Assembly (NCBI RefSeq): GCF_963082655.1
Contig: NC_081552.1
Coordinates: 4,774,648 to 4,838,647 of the forward strand
Direction of reading: 5' to 3'
Length of the DNA stretch: 64,000 nt
From: Stomoxys calcitrans
Lineage: Eukaryota; Arthropoda; Insecta; Diptera; Muscidae
In this document: positions 22,145-34,600 of the stretch, piece after piece
Layout: the number at the start of each line of letters is the position of its first letter
Numbering within the stretch: the stretch's first letter is position 1
The notes under the pieces: model-generated
Database searches by the model: none
Told to the model about the DNA's origin: nothing
What the model saw: the letters and a program-made list of their open reading frames with translations, nothing else
Program-made: the position numbers and the translations under genes

Positions 22145-24522
22145 TCGGTAATCATTTGCATCTATATTAATAAGCCAAAACACAACAGCTGACATGTTCT
22201 CTTAAATTTATGCTGCGTTAAAGAGAGCATAACCAGGCTCTTATATCTTGAGGGAAAGGAGAAAACCCTGCAGTTCCTCTATAGACGTGAAAATAACGCA
22301 TTTCGGCAATGAATGAAAAAAAAATTGTTTACATACCACAGTATCTGACAAATTTGACTCCAAACACCTTCAACGATATTCACAACCCAAGCAGCTTTAC
22401 TACAAAAGCTTGTCTTCTATTTGAATTCACAATAAACTATTATGTTTAAAGATGACTCTAAACGCTTTGATTGGATTTGTCCTCTTACCCAGCCCACCGT
22501 ACAGTTCAGTGTTCTAAAGCGATTTCCCTTTTATTCAACGTATGGCAACATTATCACACCACACAAAGTGTTAGAAAGTGAGTTCAATACATCGTTCGGT
22601 CGGTCGCTTGTGTATTATCCGTGTACAATAATTAATTCAATACCAAGTTTTAACGATAATTAAAGTTTTCGCAACATACAAAATAATCAACCAACGGTAT
22701 TCCCGTCGTTTTTAATGCTTTAGTAAAGCTCGCATTTCGGATGGAAACGGCATTTTTTCTATCCACCTCGGTCTGCTGTCAAAAATATTTGACAGAAAAA
22801 AAAATATAATAAAGATATAACAGAAATGAAAACTATAACAAAAGGAAGGTAAATAAAACAAAGGAACAACAGGGAAAAGGCAACAGCCCGAAAAGAAATC
22901 TAAGCGTATTTTAGTGAAAAATCAAAGTAAAAGTTGTGCTAAATCTGAAATAAAAACAAATAATTTGTTTAAACAAATTCAAGCGAAAAGTGCGAAAGAG
23001 AAATAAAAAAAGGAGAGTGGATTGAGTGACAATGAGAAGAACATGAGCGAAATGTCAAAACACAAGGCAATGTAGAAGAACGCGCTTTGCAGTGTTGCCA
23101 GAGGCATATTGCATGTAAACATCAAAAGGCATTGCAAAAATCCGTACAAAATTCAAAAGAGAATTTATGGCAGAATTGGAACTCTAGACGGCTCATTGCA
23201 ATTGCAATTACCCATACTAATAAATGATGTGCTTATGTTGATGAGAAATTTAGTTTTTTAGCTTGAGCTGTTTATCATTTACCATTATTTGGTTGTGCAA
23301 TGGCAATACCCTAACAGCTGTGGCATGTCAAAATTGATTGAATGAAGAAGACGTTTGCAAGAGGGAGAGTGATTGTGAGAGCGTGAGAGTTTAATGTAAG
23401 AGCATGAATTCGTGTTTAATAATAAGATGAAAAACGAAATGTGCGAAAAGTGCGTAAAAATGATGGCTATTTGAGTGTGAAAGAAGGACGTCAAAATCAC
23501 AAAAAAACGAAAAAGACTAGCCCATCAAAGGAATCGTGCAAATATTTAAACAAATAACCAAGACGTCCAGTATTTTGTTACACAAAACTGTGCTAAATTC
23601 TCAAGTGCTTTGCTCTCTTCCCATTTTTTTTTCTTCAGTCAGCAGCCACAGTCAGTCGTGTAAACCTCCAAACTAATGATTATTATGTGTGTTCTCCTCT
23701 ATGTGGTGTTTATTAAATTTTTTTATCTTAACCACTTTTGTAGATTATTAACAAAATAGCCAAGCAAAACAAAAAACGCGTTGTTGCTTGTTTTCGACGA
23801 GATATTTGTGCAAAAGTTCAATGTTTGCCACAGGAGAGGTTCCGGACAAAAGTTTTGTTAAAAAAATATATTAACCACATTTAACAACAAATCCGTGTGA
23901 GAGCCAGCCAGCTAGCCTTATTTTTGTTGCTGCTGCAAGCACATCTTGGTCAAATGCAAAAACAAAAGACATTCATTCTGTGACCAGAAAGCACAGCAAC
24001 AACAGCAGCAAAACATACTTCTGCAACAACATTACCACACTAACATAAAACGCCAACAAAAACAGCAAAAGTAACAAAAACAACAACATCAGTAGCAATT
24101 TATATAGATATATTTGTAAACTTGAGCAACTCTGGGTTTTGCCTGTCTCTGCCTCCGTTCCGTTCCTTATTTTTGTGGTAACATTTTTGGATCCTACGAC
24201 GTAACAACATTTGATTGTTTTTGGTTTTTCCGCAAGCTAAGGAAAGGATGGTGAAGGTATTGATGTCAATGGCATGCAAAAAGCAAGACGACGAGTCAAT
24301 TGAAATATAAAGCAACAACAACAACAACAACATAGGTGACAGCAACAGAGGCACGGGACACGGCAAAAGACAAACAAAAGATCGTCGTAAAAAATCCTTT
24401 AATGCAGATTTTTCTAAATGAGAAATTGGCAAATGTTCCTTAATGCAAAGTAAGGTAGGAGTACAACAGCAAGTCCATGTCAATGTTTAAATTGATTTGT
24501 AACGAAAGTCATCACTGGCACA
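22145..24522 (+). other. Spt20: Unique region upstream of Spt20: probable promoter and 5' UTR
   Basis: No transposon was recognised for about 2.3 kb, the longest such stretch near Spt20. From about 22790 the sequence becomes A-rich in the way of fly 5' UTRs ('GTGAAAAATCAAAGTAAAAG', 'AAGCGAAAAGTGCGAAAG'). It later contains AAC/CAG-rich runs (around 23990-24090 and 24315-24330). A TCAGTC initiator-like word lies at 23635. The transcription start cannot be fixed by eye. Short ORFs (such as 22442-22663) are unrecognised. Confidence 0.4.
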
Positions 24523-24558
24523 ATGCAAAGTCTGGACTCATCATGTCAAGAAGCTGAT
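24523..24558 (+). CDS. Spt20: Spt20 exon 1 (12 codons)
   Basis: ATG at 24523 opens M-Q-S-L-D-S-S-C-Q-E-A-D, followed by donor GTAAGTACC. It joins in phase 0 to exon 2, which continues F-I-I-N-D-T-L-K-K. Chosen because this N-terminus resembles the conserved start of SUPT20H and because the exon 2 frame has no better upstream ATG. Confidence 0.88.
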
Positions 24559-27500
24559 GTAAGTACCTTTTTCTCCACAAATCAACCAAGAAAGATACAT
24601 TTTTATCTTATTAAGAAGACTTTTCCCCTAAATAATTTTCGTATTTAACATTCTTACAGTTCATAATTAATGACACTTTGAAGAAGCTTAAAGGTTCCAG
24701 TTCGGCAAATGCGAATTCGGTATCTTTAAGTGCATCGGGTGCAGCAACTACGGCTATACTTAGACAACATCAGCAGCAGCAGCAGCCACAAATAATATAT
24801 CAGCACATACCGTCATCTTCATCTTCGACGCATCAGCTGAAATATCAACAATATCAGCAATTACAAAGCGCCTTACAAGGCACAAATGTCGTTTCATCGT
24901 CATCGGCGACACAATCTGGGCAGCTGCATCAGCAGCAACTGCAACATGTGTTGTCCAGCAACCAACAGTTGTCGCCACCGCAACCTCCCACACCGCCGAC
25001 ACTTGTATCGACGTCGGCGGCTTTTAATGTTACATTTCCCACTAAATCCTCGCTCATAGACAACAGTTTGTTGCATTGTAACATCTCACAAATTCCCAGT
25101 CAACCTCCGCTATGTATATTCGATGATGATGAGCCCACACCATCGGACCAACCACCCGCCGAACTTTTGGCTCCTTCGGCCTCGGTGTCGACAACGGCAG
25201 CTAGTGGTGGCGGTCAAACATTGAGCTCCTCTCTAAACTATGATAATTTAGTGCTGCTGAGTCATGGCCCAATTTCCAATATCAACAACAGCCATAGTAG
25301 TTCCACAGTGCATCAAATTGCCATGGCGGCCCCATCGCCATCTATATCGGCGTCAACGGCATTTTCGAATTTCAATTCGATTACCTCACCATCACCTGTA
25401 GTTCCAGATTTACTATTGTCTACACCGCCGGGTGTAAATTCTTCTTCGCAATCCGTCAATAATAACAATAGCAGCAATCATAACAATAATAACAATAACA
25501 ACAAAAAGGCTGAAAAACGTCCTTCTTCCTCGTCCTCAAGTTCATCGTTGTCAACAAACCATACAAACCATCAACAACAACCACACCATCACCACCATCA
25601 TTCTCACAATCATCTTACACACAACTCACAACACTTGTTAGGTTCGTCATCCTCCTCCTCATCATCATCCGCAGCGTCTGGGGCAACAGCATCGCCTACC
25701 TCATCGCCAAGTAAAAGGCAAAAAATTAAAGACTCCTCTTATACAAAAAGCTCACATTCGCCGTCGTTACCACGTTCCACATCGACTTCCAATAGCTCAG
25801 GTTCTTCGCTGCTGGCTGGTGGTGGTACCAGCACCTCGTCCATAACTTCCTCAGCCAGTGGGTCCAAACGAGAATCATCATCGCAAAACTCCACCACTGG
25901 CTCCTCGTCATCATCGTCGTCTACACATAAGTTTTTTAATATTCATGAGCGTATTAAGGATCATTATTTTCAGTTGTTGGCCAATGACTTGAGTTTATTT
26001 GCCGAAACCGGGGTAAGTCCTATCTCATTTCTACATTTCACACCGATATCATCGATATCAGTTACTTAAGTAGAGAAACGGATTAACTTACCGTTAAACT
26101 AACAAGGGGATTCATTTTTACAACCGTCCCAAAACAAAATAAGCATTCTAACTTAACGATAGGATGGAACATGGCAACTAAAAACTTGTTCCAAATCAGA
26201 TATTTTCAGTAAATTTAAAAAAATCCACACCAGGTTACGCCAATAGAAGGTAGAGTCACCTGTCAAACGAAAAAGGGATAACTTTGCTACTTTGCTTCTC
26301 TTAAATTATGTAGTGCAAAAAATCTTAGTTGGTAGTGTGCTCAGATTACCTTTGGGGGGGCTATGGATTCGATTCCCACTAGAGGAGGCAATAGACCGCC
26401 ACGCATACTTAATCTAACCTAAGCTTCACGATAATAAAAATAATAAAAAAAATATATATATTACAAAATATTTAAACTGGGAAATTTTTTTTAGGAATTT
26501 CGCGTTTAGATCTCCTTTTTTATATTTACCATCGCACGGTGGCCCAATGACCAGTTTCAGAAGCAAAAATATAATTTTTGAACTTAGAAATCTTCATAAA
26601 GTACAATAAAAGCGGTGTTTTAGCCTATGATTTTGAAAATCCCCAAAACGAATATTGGATCTAGGTGGCAACTCTGTATTTAGAAATGATCTGGGAAAGT
26701 TGTGGGTAGTTGTTGTGCCTAATCGTTTGGTTTGGTTTCTGAAAAATAAACATTTGCGTGTCGAAAAAAGAGTTTATGGTGTATTATAATTATATATTAT
26801 ATTATGTATAATGCTCCTACAAAAAAGCTACTAAAAAAAAAAATAAGAATGTTTAGTTGTTTTGTGTTTGTAGTCACATTTTCATGTGGAGGTGGCGATC
26901 CTTGTCAAGCTCTTATAAGCGAGCAAGCTCGTTCCGGTCTATAACGACCGATCGCAGCGGAATAACTTGTGATAACGAAGAATACCACACAGATTGGAGC
27001 TCAAAGTTGCAGCCTGTGTGATGCTTATTGGTATCCCGTGAATAAATTTCAGCCAAATCGGATAAAAATTGTGTCTCTTAAGGCCAAAAAAGAATAAGCG
27101 CGTTGAGCTTTAGTTTTGAGCGTCGCGTTGCAAAAATTCAACTCTGCACACAAATCCCTCAAAAGCAACGCGGAAAAGTAAAAAAAAAAAACATTGACGC
27201 TTGAAAGAGAGCTTTTTTTGTTGTTGTTGCCATATTTTCATGTGAAGGTGGCGATCCTCGTCAAGCTTTTGTAGGTGAGCAATTTCATTTCGATCCAAAG
27301 AATCGATCGCCGCAGGAACATGGTGGCCATTGGTTATTTAAAGGCGTCAATAACTCGCCTTGTCATATCGAGCATCATAGTAGAGCTGGCAAATATTAAT
27401 TTTTATCTGAATATCGATTAAAATTTGTTTATCGATACTATCGGAAAAGTTAAATTTTTTGCAAAATTGAACAAAAATATGTGAACCGACATTGAATTTA

Positions 27501-30500
27501 TCCTATAAGATACAATTTTTTTTATTCGGTATTGATTTTATTCGGTATATAAATCGATCTTATAAATGTTTACCTTTCATTTCCGTTTGAAATATAGGTG
27601 ATGGCAAATTAACGATATCGAAAATATCGAATGTTGAGATTATCGATAGTTTGCAAGCTCTACATCATAGGCACTTAAGTATTTGTTTAAGAGCCGGTGC
27701 CGCCCAGCCTCTGATTGTCCACGACTGCTGTTGCAACTACTCCGTGTAGAGCATTCCACTATCCGAAACTTGTGGACCCGCTCGGTAGTTCGCAGCTAAG
27801 CTTTTCTTAAGCTCTTAAGCTTAAGGTTAGTCGTCATAGTTAAACATTGTTTAACTTTTGCGCTGCGTTGATTTGTTGAGCCCATTCAATAAAATTACAA
27901 TAAGCGATACTCTCAAACATAAAACTTCTCAAATTAATTATATGAAATATAAAAATTGGTTACTTGAGCTAAATTATAAGATAATTTGCAGTGTGCAAAT
28001 TTCTATCTACTAATTTTCAACAACGATTGTTTTAAATTTCTATCAAATCTACTAATTTTCAACAAGAAGTTATTTAATTTTACTGTTATTACTATGATTT
28101 ATTTTTTTTTTATTATTGTTTTTTATGAAAATAATAATCAGAACCAAAAAGAAGAACGAAAGAGAAACATGGAAAAAATAAAGGGGAAAGCATACTATTG
28201 TATCTCATCACAGGGTCGAAGAAGTTTTTTTCGATATGTATCATTGGCATAATTGAAAACACGCAAGGACTTAGGAAGTACATTAAATTGACGTGCTAGT
28301 CTTATAGAAAACATCCCATCCATCCATATGGGGTAGAACTCTTGGTATGAGTATTTGATTACCTCGAGAAGAGTGAGAAAATTAGAACATATTTACCAGA
28401 AATAGTGGATCACGGGAACGAACCATATTTGACATGGTCATAGAATAGGTCAGTAGAAGCTCAAAAACTAAATTTGGAGGAGGCTATTTCAACGTCCACC
28501 GCTATGCGTATGTATGCGGGGCATAGACCATATTGACTTCATATTTTGTCAGAGTCCTAGCTGATTCCGTGATTTGTTGCCTCCAAAACACCTCATTGGG
28601 GCCATAGTGCATTGTTTAAATAAATAGTTGGAAGAAGGAAAAAAAAACACAAAAGTTCATACACATATATATGTACTCGTATTAAAAATAAAAGAGATCT
28701 AGTCATTTTGGTGTGACATTTTAAAAATATTTCCTTTTTTTCATATATTTTTGCAGCTCAAGCAACGAACCCGTTCATTTGTTTTAGAACGTGTTGTCGA
28801 ATGTGAAAGACTCAATACTATTGTCGTTAATTTATATCCTGGAAACAAGGGCTATGCATTAGCATTGCACTACGATGAGCGACAAGTATTGGCCGCCGAT
28901 GCCGAGGGTATTGGTGGTGCATTAAATGACTATTTAACATCGTCATCGGCATCTATGAAAAATGTGTCTAGTCGAAATTCCAACATCATTGTTAATAGCA
29001 GCGGCAGTTGTATGGGGGGAATTGGTAGTTCGCACTTGGGCAGTAGTAAACTTTACCCGTCTGCGATTCCTCCTGATTTAAAAAGATCGCACGACCACTT
29101 GGCCTCTCCTAGTGATGTCTTCTCTTTGGATGCGGCTGCAGCCACTGGCATAGAATACTCATTGGTTGAAGTTCTACGTTGGCCCTATGAGAATGACCAA
29201 TTGTTGCAATGCATCGATCGCGAAATTCTTCCCGACTTTTTGATGGATATGCTGGCGGCCAATACAATCACCCTACAAGCTCCGCAGGAAGATAGTACAG
29301 GTATACCACGCATATATGCCAAACCGAATGTTTTCTATGCCGGTTGTGTGGTGGCACAAATACGTGATTTTCGACAAACCTTTGCCACCTCAACAAATAT
29401 CTGTGATACGAGGCACGTTCTGTTACGACCCACCAATGCAACATTATTCGCTGATGTCCAGCACGTTGCTACAACGCTAAATCAAACCACCTCCGTTTGC
29501 GTTCCCGAAGATAAGATAGCGCTCGAGAGTCAGCTGGTACTAGCCACGGCTGAGCCACTTTGTCTGGAACCAGATCCCAGCATAGGACGGCTTGCCATTA
29601 ACTCCCAACACGAGAGGCAATTGTTTAACACCCATGAAATGAGGCGTCAAATGAAAAAATATACACAAATTTCTATAAACCGCAAGAGAAAATTGGATCA
29701 ATTTACGCATCATTATGGCTTGGAATTGTGCGACTATCTCACACGATTGAGATCACGCCCGAGTCTTGGTGCGTCAAACGCAAGTACGGCTGCGACAGGC
29801 GGAAGTGGTGGCAATCCTTTAGTCAGTGCCACCATGCTAACCTCGTTTGGTTCGAAGGTACCAAAACGGCCAAAGGATGTTATGCGTACCATTCGACCTC
29901 CGCGACTTGATTATCCGGCTAACCTGAAAGTACCCGATCAATGGATGAACATCGATAAATACGCCAAAACAAATGAACGGCCAAGGGAGACCACCGACTG
30001 CCAGCCACAGCTTATAGAAGAGTACATTTTGGAGACAGAGCGGGATGATAACGAGGGTCGGCGTGTAGTCTATCACATAAAATTGTCAATATTTCAAAGG
30101 CCATCAAATTCAGAGTACCTGGGCGAGCTGTATGTGGATCGTGACTATAGGGAGGGTATACGGAATGGTGAATCCTGTCGCTTTCCCTTGGGCACACGAG
30201 TACATGCTAATCGTTATATACAACAGTTTACCGAAATATTTACGGAGGAGGGACGCAAAGCGGTGAAGATTACCCACTTGGTGCCCGGTCATGGGCCGAA
30301 AGTGACGCATACGGGTATTACGCCGGAACAGAGGCAGGCATTATTGTTACAACAGCAACAACAACAGCTGCAGCTCCAACAACAAAGGCAAGCAGCATTG
30401 CTAGCTGCTCAGCAACAACAACAACAACAGCAACAACAGCAACAGCAGCACCAAACAATGCAGACAGCCTTACCACAGCAACAACAGCATTTGGTAGTTG

Positions 30501-31603
30501 TAGGCCCCAATGGACAGCAACAACACATCATACCAGCCACGGTGCAGCACGTTGGTAGCATAAATGCCTCACAAAGTCAACAGGTCCAAGTGCAGCAGCA
30601 GCAGCCACAACATGTTGCCAAAAATATAAACATTGTAAATGTGACAGGCAACAATGCTGCCGCTGCTGTAACACACGTCCTAAGACAGCAGCAACAGCAT
30701 CAGCATCAGCAACAGCAACAACAACAACAGCACCAGCAGCAACAAGTAGCTACAACACAATTTATAGACGCCAATGGTGCTACAGTACAGCTACAACATG
30801 CCACACTTACTGCCACCAGTTCTGCCAATAATCCAACAAACAATGCTGGCACAAACACCATTGCCAGTGGCGGTGGTCCCCATCACATACAATTGCAACA
30901 AATAACCACAACGGGATCAGGGGTTTCCGGTCAAGTTGGTGGATCCTCTGGCGGCACTGTACCTGTGACAACAACGCATCAATTGAGCTTAAGCAATGGA
31001 TCTTTGGTGTTAGTGCAACAACATCCGGCAACCAATACACAAACTGTACATCATCAACAAACGACAACACACCAGACGTTGCAGCATGCCGGCATCACCA
31101 TTCAACCGGCCAACACACCTCACCAACAGCAGCAGCAACAACAACAAGCGCAACAAAAGACGCAAGTGATTACAACGACACAATTGAATTCATTGACGTC
31201 TGGCAATAATTCGGCCCTTAGAACACAACTCAGTTCTAATGTGCCCATTTTGGTATGTATCTCTCGCTCACTCTTTCCATCCATCCATCCATCTACCAAT
31301 GACCTGTGGTAGAGTGTACTGTAGAAGTGTTTCTAATTGATATATATCTTCTGGTTTCATTTTTCGTTAAACAGCAAGCACAGTTGAAAGCGGCTCCCAT
31401 TGTGACTGCCACAAGTCAACAGCAACATCAGCAACAGCAACAGATTTTGCATAAACAACAAAACACTGCCAATAGTTCAACCAATACTCCCAATGTAGGA
31501 ACTGCAAATACGACAACAACCCTACATGCTAACCCAGCTATTAATGCAATTGTCACCAGCATCATGAATAGCGCCAATCAATGGCAGCAACAGCAGCAGC
31601 AGC

Positions 31604-31634
<31 letters not shown>

Positions 31635-34600
31635 TCAAAGCAGTAAGTTGATAATATGGATTTTTTCTCCTTAGTAAATTTAGTAACAGTAGAAGAAGGG
31701 AGACAGAGTTCTGTTCTTTGTCTGTGTTTGCGCTCTTTTAATTTAAATCTTTAAAATCTCTTCGTGCTTTTTCGAACATATTCCAGATCGAGATCATATT
31801 CAATTTTTTCTACTCTACGAATAGTAAAGCAAAGAACTTATAAAAGTTAGGCAAGTGGTTGATCCTGATTTCTGATACGCCATGTAGCTTGGCATGTATA
31901 AACACCTTTGTCAAATTGACTATGGTGCTCTATATACCCAACGACTATTGAACTATTGAGCACGGTGTAGAGCACGCCTTTGTTTTGAAACAGGGCTCAA
32001 TAAGTCCTACAGCATTCCTTAGCGCAGTAAGAGAGAAGAAAGCCTTACTTTCTTTTCACTATTCCAATGCTAAGAACAACAAACACATAAACATTGTCAA
32101 ACTCTTTTTGTTGTGCACTTGAATATTTATTGAATGCCACTTCAAGTGCTCATTGTGCCCTACAACACAGCCAGGAGACGATCGAGCACATGATTTCTTA
32201 TGCGATATTCGATGATCATAAAAACCTATCTCTGAAGTCTTTCGTTGTTGTTGTTGTAACCACATTTTAATGTGAAGGTGGCTCGATCCTCGCCAAGCTC
32301 CTATAGGTGAGCAAGCTCGTTCCTGTCCAAAGGACCGATCGCCTCGGGAACAATGTGGCCATTGGTTATTTAAAGGCGTCAATAACTCGCTTTGTCATAT
32401 CGAGCATCATAGGCACTCAGTATTTGTGCAAGAGTCCGTGCCGTACGGCCTCTCACTGAGACTCTCCACTCGATTACCGCTGATTGTCCGCGATTGGCGT
32501 TGCAGCTACTCCGTATGAAGCATTCCACTATCCGCAACCTGTGGACGCGCCCGGTAGCTCACAGCTTAAGCTTCTCGTGACAGCAACGAGCACCACACGA
32601 ATTGGAGCTCAATGCGTCAGCCTGTGTGGTGCTCACAGCTATCCCGTGCCGGGCTGAAGTTGTTCCTCAAATAAGTTCTTCTGAACTAAAAAAGAACTTT
32701 ATGGGAGACATTTCCCATGAAATGCCATATTAAAAAAAAAACCCACACACGAGACACTTAGTTTAGGTTAGGTTAGTTTAAACAGAGGGTGCAGGTATTA
32801 ATCCGCCCTATGCCACTATGGACATGCACCTAAGCCAGTAAGCGGCTTGTTGTGCGCTCTAAAAACTATAAAGTAACCTCTAAAAAGAAAATTTTAAGTT
32901 AGGAATTTCGGGCTACTTACAAAATCCTGAATTGTTTTCAATACCACTCCCCTAAGTTGGTTCATGTCTGGTATTGTGTCTCCACCTAAGTGCCGGTATC
33001 TGTTAGACGCGAAAGCCGGGCAATGACAAAGGAAATGCTCCAACATCTCATCATCTTCCTCGCATGCCCTACACATGCTATCACTTGCCGCACCGATTTT
33101 ACATAAGGGAGCTCGTAGTTCTAAGTATCCCGTTATGATACCAATAGCTATACTGACCTCCTTTTTGCTTCCTTTCAGTAATAGCCTTGTCTTCTCACGA
33201 TCTGGATTACCCCATAGGATTTTCGCCGTCCTACTGACCGTTTCGCGCTGTTCCACAATGTTGCATGCGCATTTGTCGCCAACTCCCTTAACTCGGACTG
33301 CGTCGATCCGAAAGGCTTCGGGTTAACCAAGCTTATTGGCGGCAGTCCTCTGGCCTTTACCGCAAAATCGTCTGCCCTTTCATTTCCCCTTACTCCGTTA
33401 TGGCCCGGCTGATCGTGATCTTACCGTCATGGTTGTTATTGTCCTTATGGCAATTTTACTGTCGGTAAAGTTGTTCACACTCGACGTCCTCGTGTTAGCA
33501 CTACACCACTTCACGCATTCCGTGATCGCCCGGATCTCCGCCTGTCGGACCGTATTATGGTCAGGCAGTCTAAAACAGATCTCAGTCCCTGGGTTCTCAA
33601 TGTAAACCGCCAGGCCCACTCTGTCCTCTAGCTTTGATCCATCCGAGTAACATGATCTTCCAGATAGCAATACTAGGGTTCAGTCAATCCAAGACTGTGC
33701 CGATGGCAGCAGTGCCTCGCACTCAACTTCAAGGTTCATCTCAGGTATCCGATCAGAAACCTCTTTCCTTCTTTCCAGGTTTCCTATCGTCGCCTCGATT
33801 ATACCGCGATGGTAAGAGCAGCTCCCATCCTCAATCCATTCTCCCATCGTCTTAAGTCTCATAGCCACAGTGGCTGCCTCACACTTAGTCTATATGTCGA
33901 TGGGTCGGATATAGAGAATAGTCTCCAGTGCCCTAGTGGACGTGGTCCTCATCGCTCCGCCTATGCCAAGTCAACATGTTCTCTGAACCTGTTGTATGGT
34001 CCATATGTTGCACTTTTTCTCCATCGCAAGCCACCAAACTACTGAGGCGTAAGTAAATATTGGTCTAATCACGCTCCTGTAGAGCCAATGGACTATCCTC
34101 GGATTCAGGCCCCATTTCGAGCCTACGGCCCGCCTACAAAGTGTCCAACATCTGTGAGCCTTCTCAGTACGGTCCTGAATGTGATACTTCCAATTCAGTT
34201 TCCTATCCAAGATCACACCTAAGTATTTGACCTTGTCAGATATCGAAATCGTTTTATTGAGGAAACGTGGTGCGTTAGATTGGCCCACCTTCGTCTTCCT
34301 CGTGAACAGGCATATTCCAGTCTTCTGTGGATTAACATTGAGACCACAGGGTCTAGCCCAGTCATCCATAATAGATAATTTATGGAGTGGCTATATGATG
34401 CCAGGTATGCTCCACCGTCTCCCTGCCTCACCACTATTGCATATATAATTCAAATTTTTATGACAAATAACGCAGGTCCTCGGCCGAGTACCAGTGTTAG
34501 CATAGAATAATTGGTAGTTAATGTGGTTCAGTCCAGAAACTTTGTTCCGGGTCGTCCATGGCTCCTGAATTAAGGCAATATGAATCTTGCCCTTGCTGAT

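Noticed and set aside
24100..24483. 127-codon minus-strand ORF upstream of Spt20
   Set aside because: Leu/Cys-rich translation of an AAC/CAG-rich leader; no domain, and it lies in the probable Spt20 5' UTR.
24760..25002. Minus-strand ORF opposite Spt20 exon 2
   Set aside because: Antisense of Gln/Ser codon repeats; no start context, splice sites or family. The same applies to minus-strand ORFs opposite exons 3, 5 and 6 and opposite Tgi.
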